From the NCBI RefSeq assembly GCF_014269225.2, contig NZ_CP077097.1, forward strand, positions 2,677,001 through 2,741,000: a stretch of 64,000 nucleotides of DNA, given 5' to 3'. A model generated the notes under the pieces. That model was given only the letters and a program-made list of their open reading frames with translations. It was not told the DNA's origin and did no database searches. Source of the stretch: Pseudomonas anuradhapurensis. GTDB taxonomy: Bacteria > Pseudomonadota > Gammaproteobacteria > Pseudomonadales > Pseudomonadaceae. Position 1 is the stretch's first letter, and every line of letters starts with the position of its first letter. Made by a program: the position numbers and the translations under genes. Below are positions 63,241 through 64,000 of the stretch, one piece after another.

Positions 63241-64000
63241 TCAAGGTTTTGCCGGGCCCCGCGCCTCGTGCATCTGCCCGAACCGCCCGGCATGGAAATC
63301 ATCGAACGACTCGGCAATCTCCGCCTGACTGTTCATCACGAACGGACCATAGCCCACGATCGGCTCATCGATCGGCTCACCGCTGAGCAGCAGCACGCTG
63401 GCGCCATCCAGTGCCTCGACGACAACATCCTCACCCGACCGACCAAGCAACACCAGGCTGGCCGGGCCAGCTTCACGCTCATGGTTGATTCGCACAGTGC
63501 CGCGCAACACCACCAGCGCCGCGTTGCGCCCGGCGGCCACCGGCAGGCGTAGATTGGCACCGGCATTCAGGCGCAAGTCCCAGACATCCATGGCCGTAAA
63601 GGTTCGCGCCGGCCCCGAGTGCCCAACATAGTCACCGGCGATCACCCGCAGGCTACCGCCCTCGCCGTCCAGCGTCACCACCGGGATGTCCTTGGCCAGC
63701 AGCGTCTGGTAACCGGCGGCTGCACGCTTGTCACGCGCCGGCAGGTTGACCCACAGCTGAACCATTTCCAGCATACCGCCGCTACGGGCGAAACCTGCGG
63801 AATGGAACTCCTCATGGAGGATACCGTTGGCAGCGGTCATCCATTGCACGTCACCGGGGCCGATCAAGCCACCAGCGCCAGTGGAGTCACGGTGTTCCAG
63901 CTCGCCCTGGTAGACAATGGTCACGGTCTCGAAGCCACGGTGAGGATGCTGACCGACGCCGCGCCGCGCGCTGGTCGGGGTGAACGAATGAGGGCCGGCA
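63241..64000 (-). CDS. Pirin family protein (partial, N-terminus off the right edge)
   Basis: A bicupin of the pirin family; 253 codons are visible and the start lies beyond the window. The N-terminal cupin iron-site motif HPHRGFETVTIVYQGE is at the right edge, followed by GLIGPGDVQWMTAANGILH with the second set of His and Glu ligands; the C-terminal pirin cupin ends at 63241. Some bacterial pirins have quercetinase activity, others act as redox sensors; this one cannot be assigned. Confidence 0.92.
   Translation of the reverse strand, partial: AGPHSFTPTSARRGVGQHPHRGFETVTIVYQGELEHRDSTGAGGLIGPGDVQWMTAANGILHEEFHSAGFARSGGMLEMVQLWVNLPARDKRAAAGYQTLLAKDIPVVTLDGEGGSLRVIAGDYVGHSGPARTFTAMDVWDLRLNAGANLRLPVAAGRNAALVVLRGTVRINHEREAGPASLVLLGRSGEDVVVEALDGASVLLLSGEPIDEPIVGYGPFVMNSQAEIAESFDDFHAGRFGQMHEARGPAKP

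Overview
The window is high-GC chromosomal DNA of a fluorescent Pseudomonas, most likely of the P. putida group. This rests on gene content and order: a complete phenylacetate (paa) cluster with its own porin and permease, the kguE-kguK-kguT-kguD/ptxS 2-ketogluconate cluster, DUF1652 and DUF6555 family small proteins, and P. putida-style REP inverted pairs (core GTAGGAGCGGCC...TCGCGAAAGGG). I found no rRNA, tRNA or CRISPR array. Genes run off both ends: ligD on the left and a pirin on the right.

Layout. (1) 1-14 kb is a stress and DNA-repair neighbourhood: ligD (NHEJ ligase), an acidic HPr-related protein overlapping a metallothionein, a tightly overlapped four-gene operon (DUF72, EEP phosphatase, cardiolipin synthase ClsB, YbhN-type membrane protein), a low-affinity iron permease family protein, an orphan ClpP-like protease, a Nudix hydrolase, a 1379-residue CheB-CheR-PAS-kinase-receiver fusion, and small stress proteins including a KGG-repeat protein. 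(2) 14.2-31.9 kb is the paa catabolon: a minus-strand operon paaABCDE-DUF485-paaL-paaM-paaZ, a second minus-strand operon paaFGHIJK, and a divergent paaYX operon, with PaaX-like operator half-sites at both promoter regions and terminators after paaK and paaZ. (3) 31.9-35.3 kb is less dense and AT-richer: a methyltransferase, about 0.9 kb with little coding, a DapA-family gene preceded by a possible lysine-rich leader peptide and two mutually exclusive hairpins, then arfB. (4) 35.5-49.2 kb holds mostly oxidoreductases and regulators (SDRs, GH15 glucoamylase-like enzyme, quinone-oxidoreductase-like MDR, MRJP-like secreted protein, LysR, PLD lipoprotein, MaoC, GlxA-type AraC, paired YeeE halves, a dTMP-kinase-like NTPase), with a 141-bp MITE-like palindrome at 42.2 kb. 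(5) 49.4-54.5 kb holds a catabolic-type acetolactate synthase divergent from a LysR gene, an MFS exporter and a secreted endonuclease I. (6) 54.5-59.8 kb is the kgu operon and ptxS, each preceded by a perfect PtxS operator. (7) 59.9-64 kb pairs the alkylation-repair genes alkB and alkA around small conserved genes and ends in a pirin.

How the genes work together. The paa products import phenylacetate (PaaM, PaaL), activate it (PaaK), epoxidise the ring (PaaABCDE), isomerise it (PaaG), open and oxidise it (PaaZ) and beta-oxidise it (PaaJ, F, H) to acetyl-CoA and succinyl-CoA, with PaaI and PaaY as housekeeping thioesterases and PaaX as repressor. The kgu genes import 2-ketogluconate, phosphorylate it and reduce it to 6-phosphogluconate under PtxS control. 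LigD, AlkA, AlkB, the Nudix enzyme and the stress proteins suggest a strong genome-maintenance and stationary-phase component.
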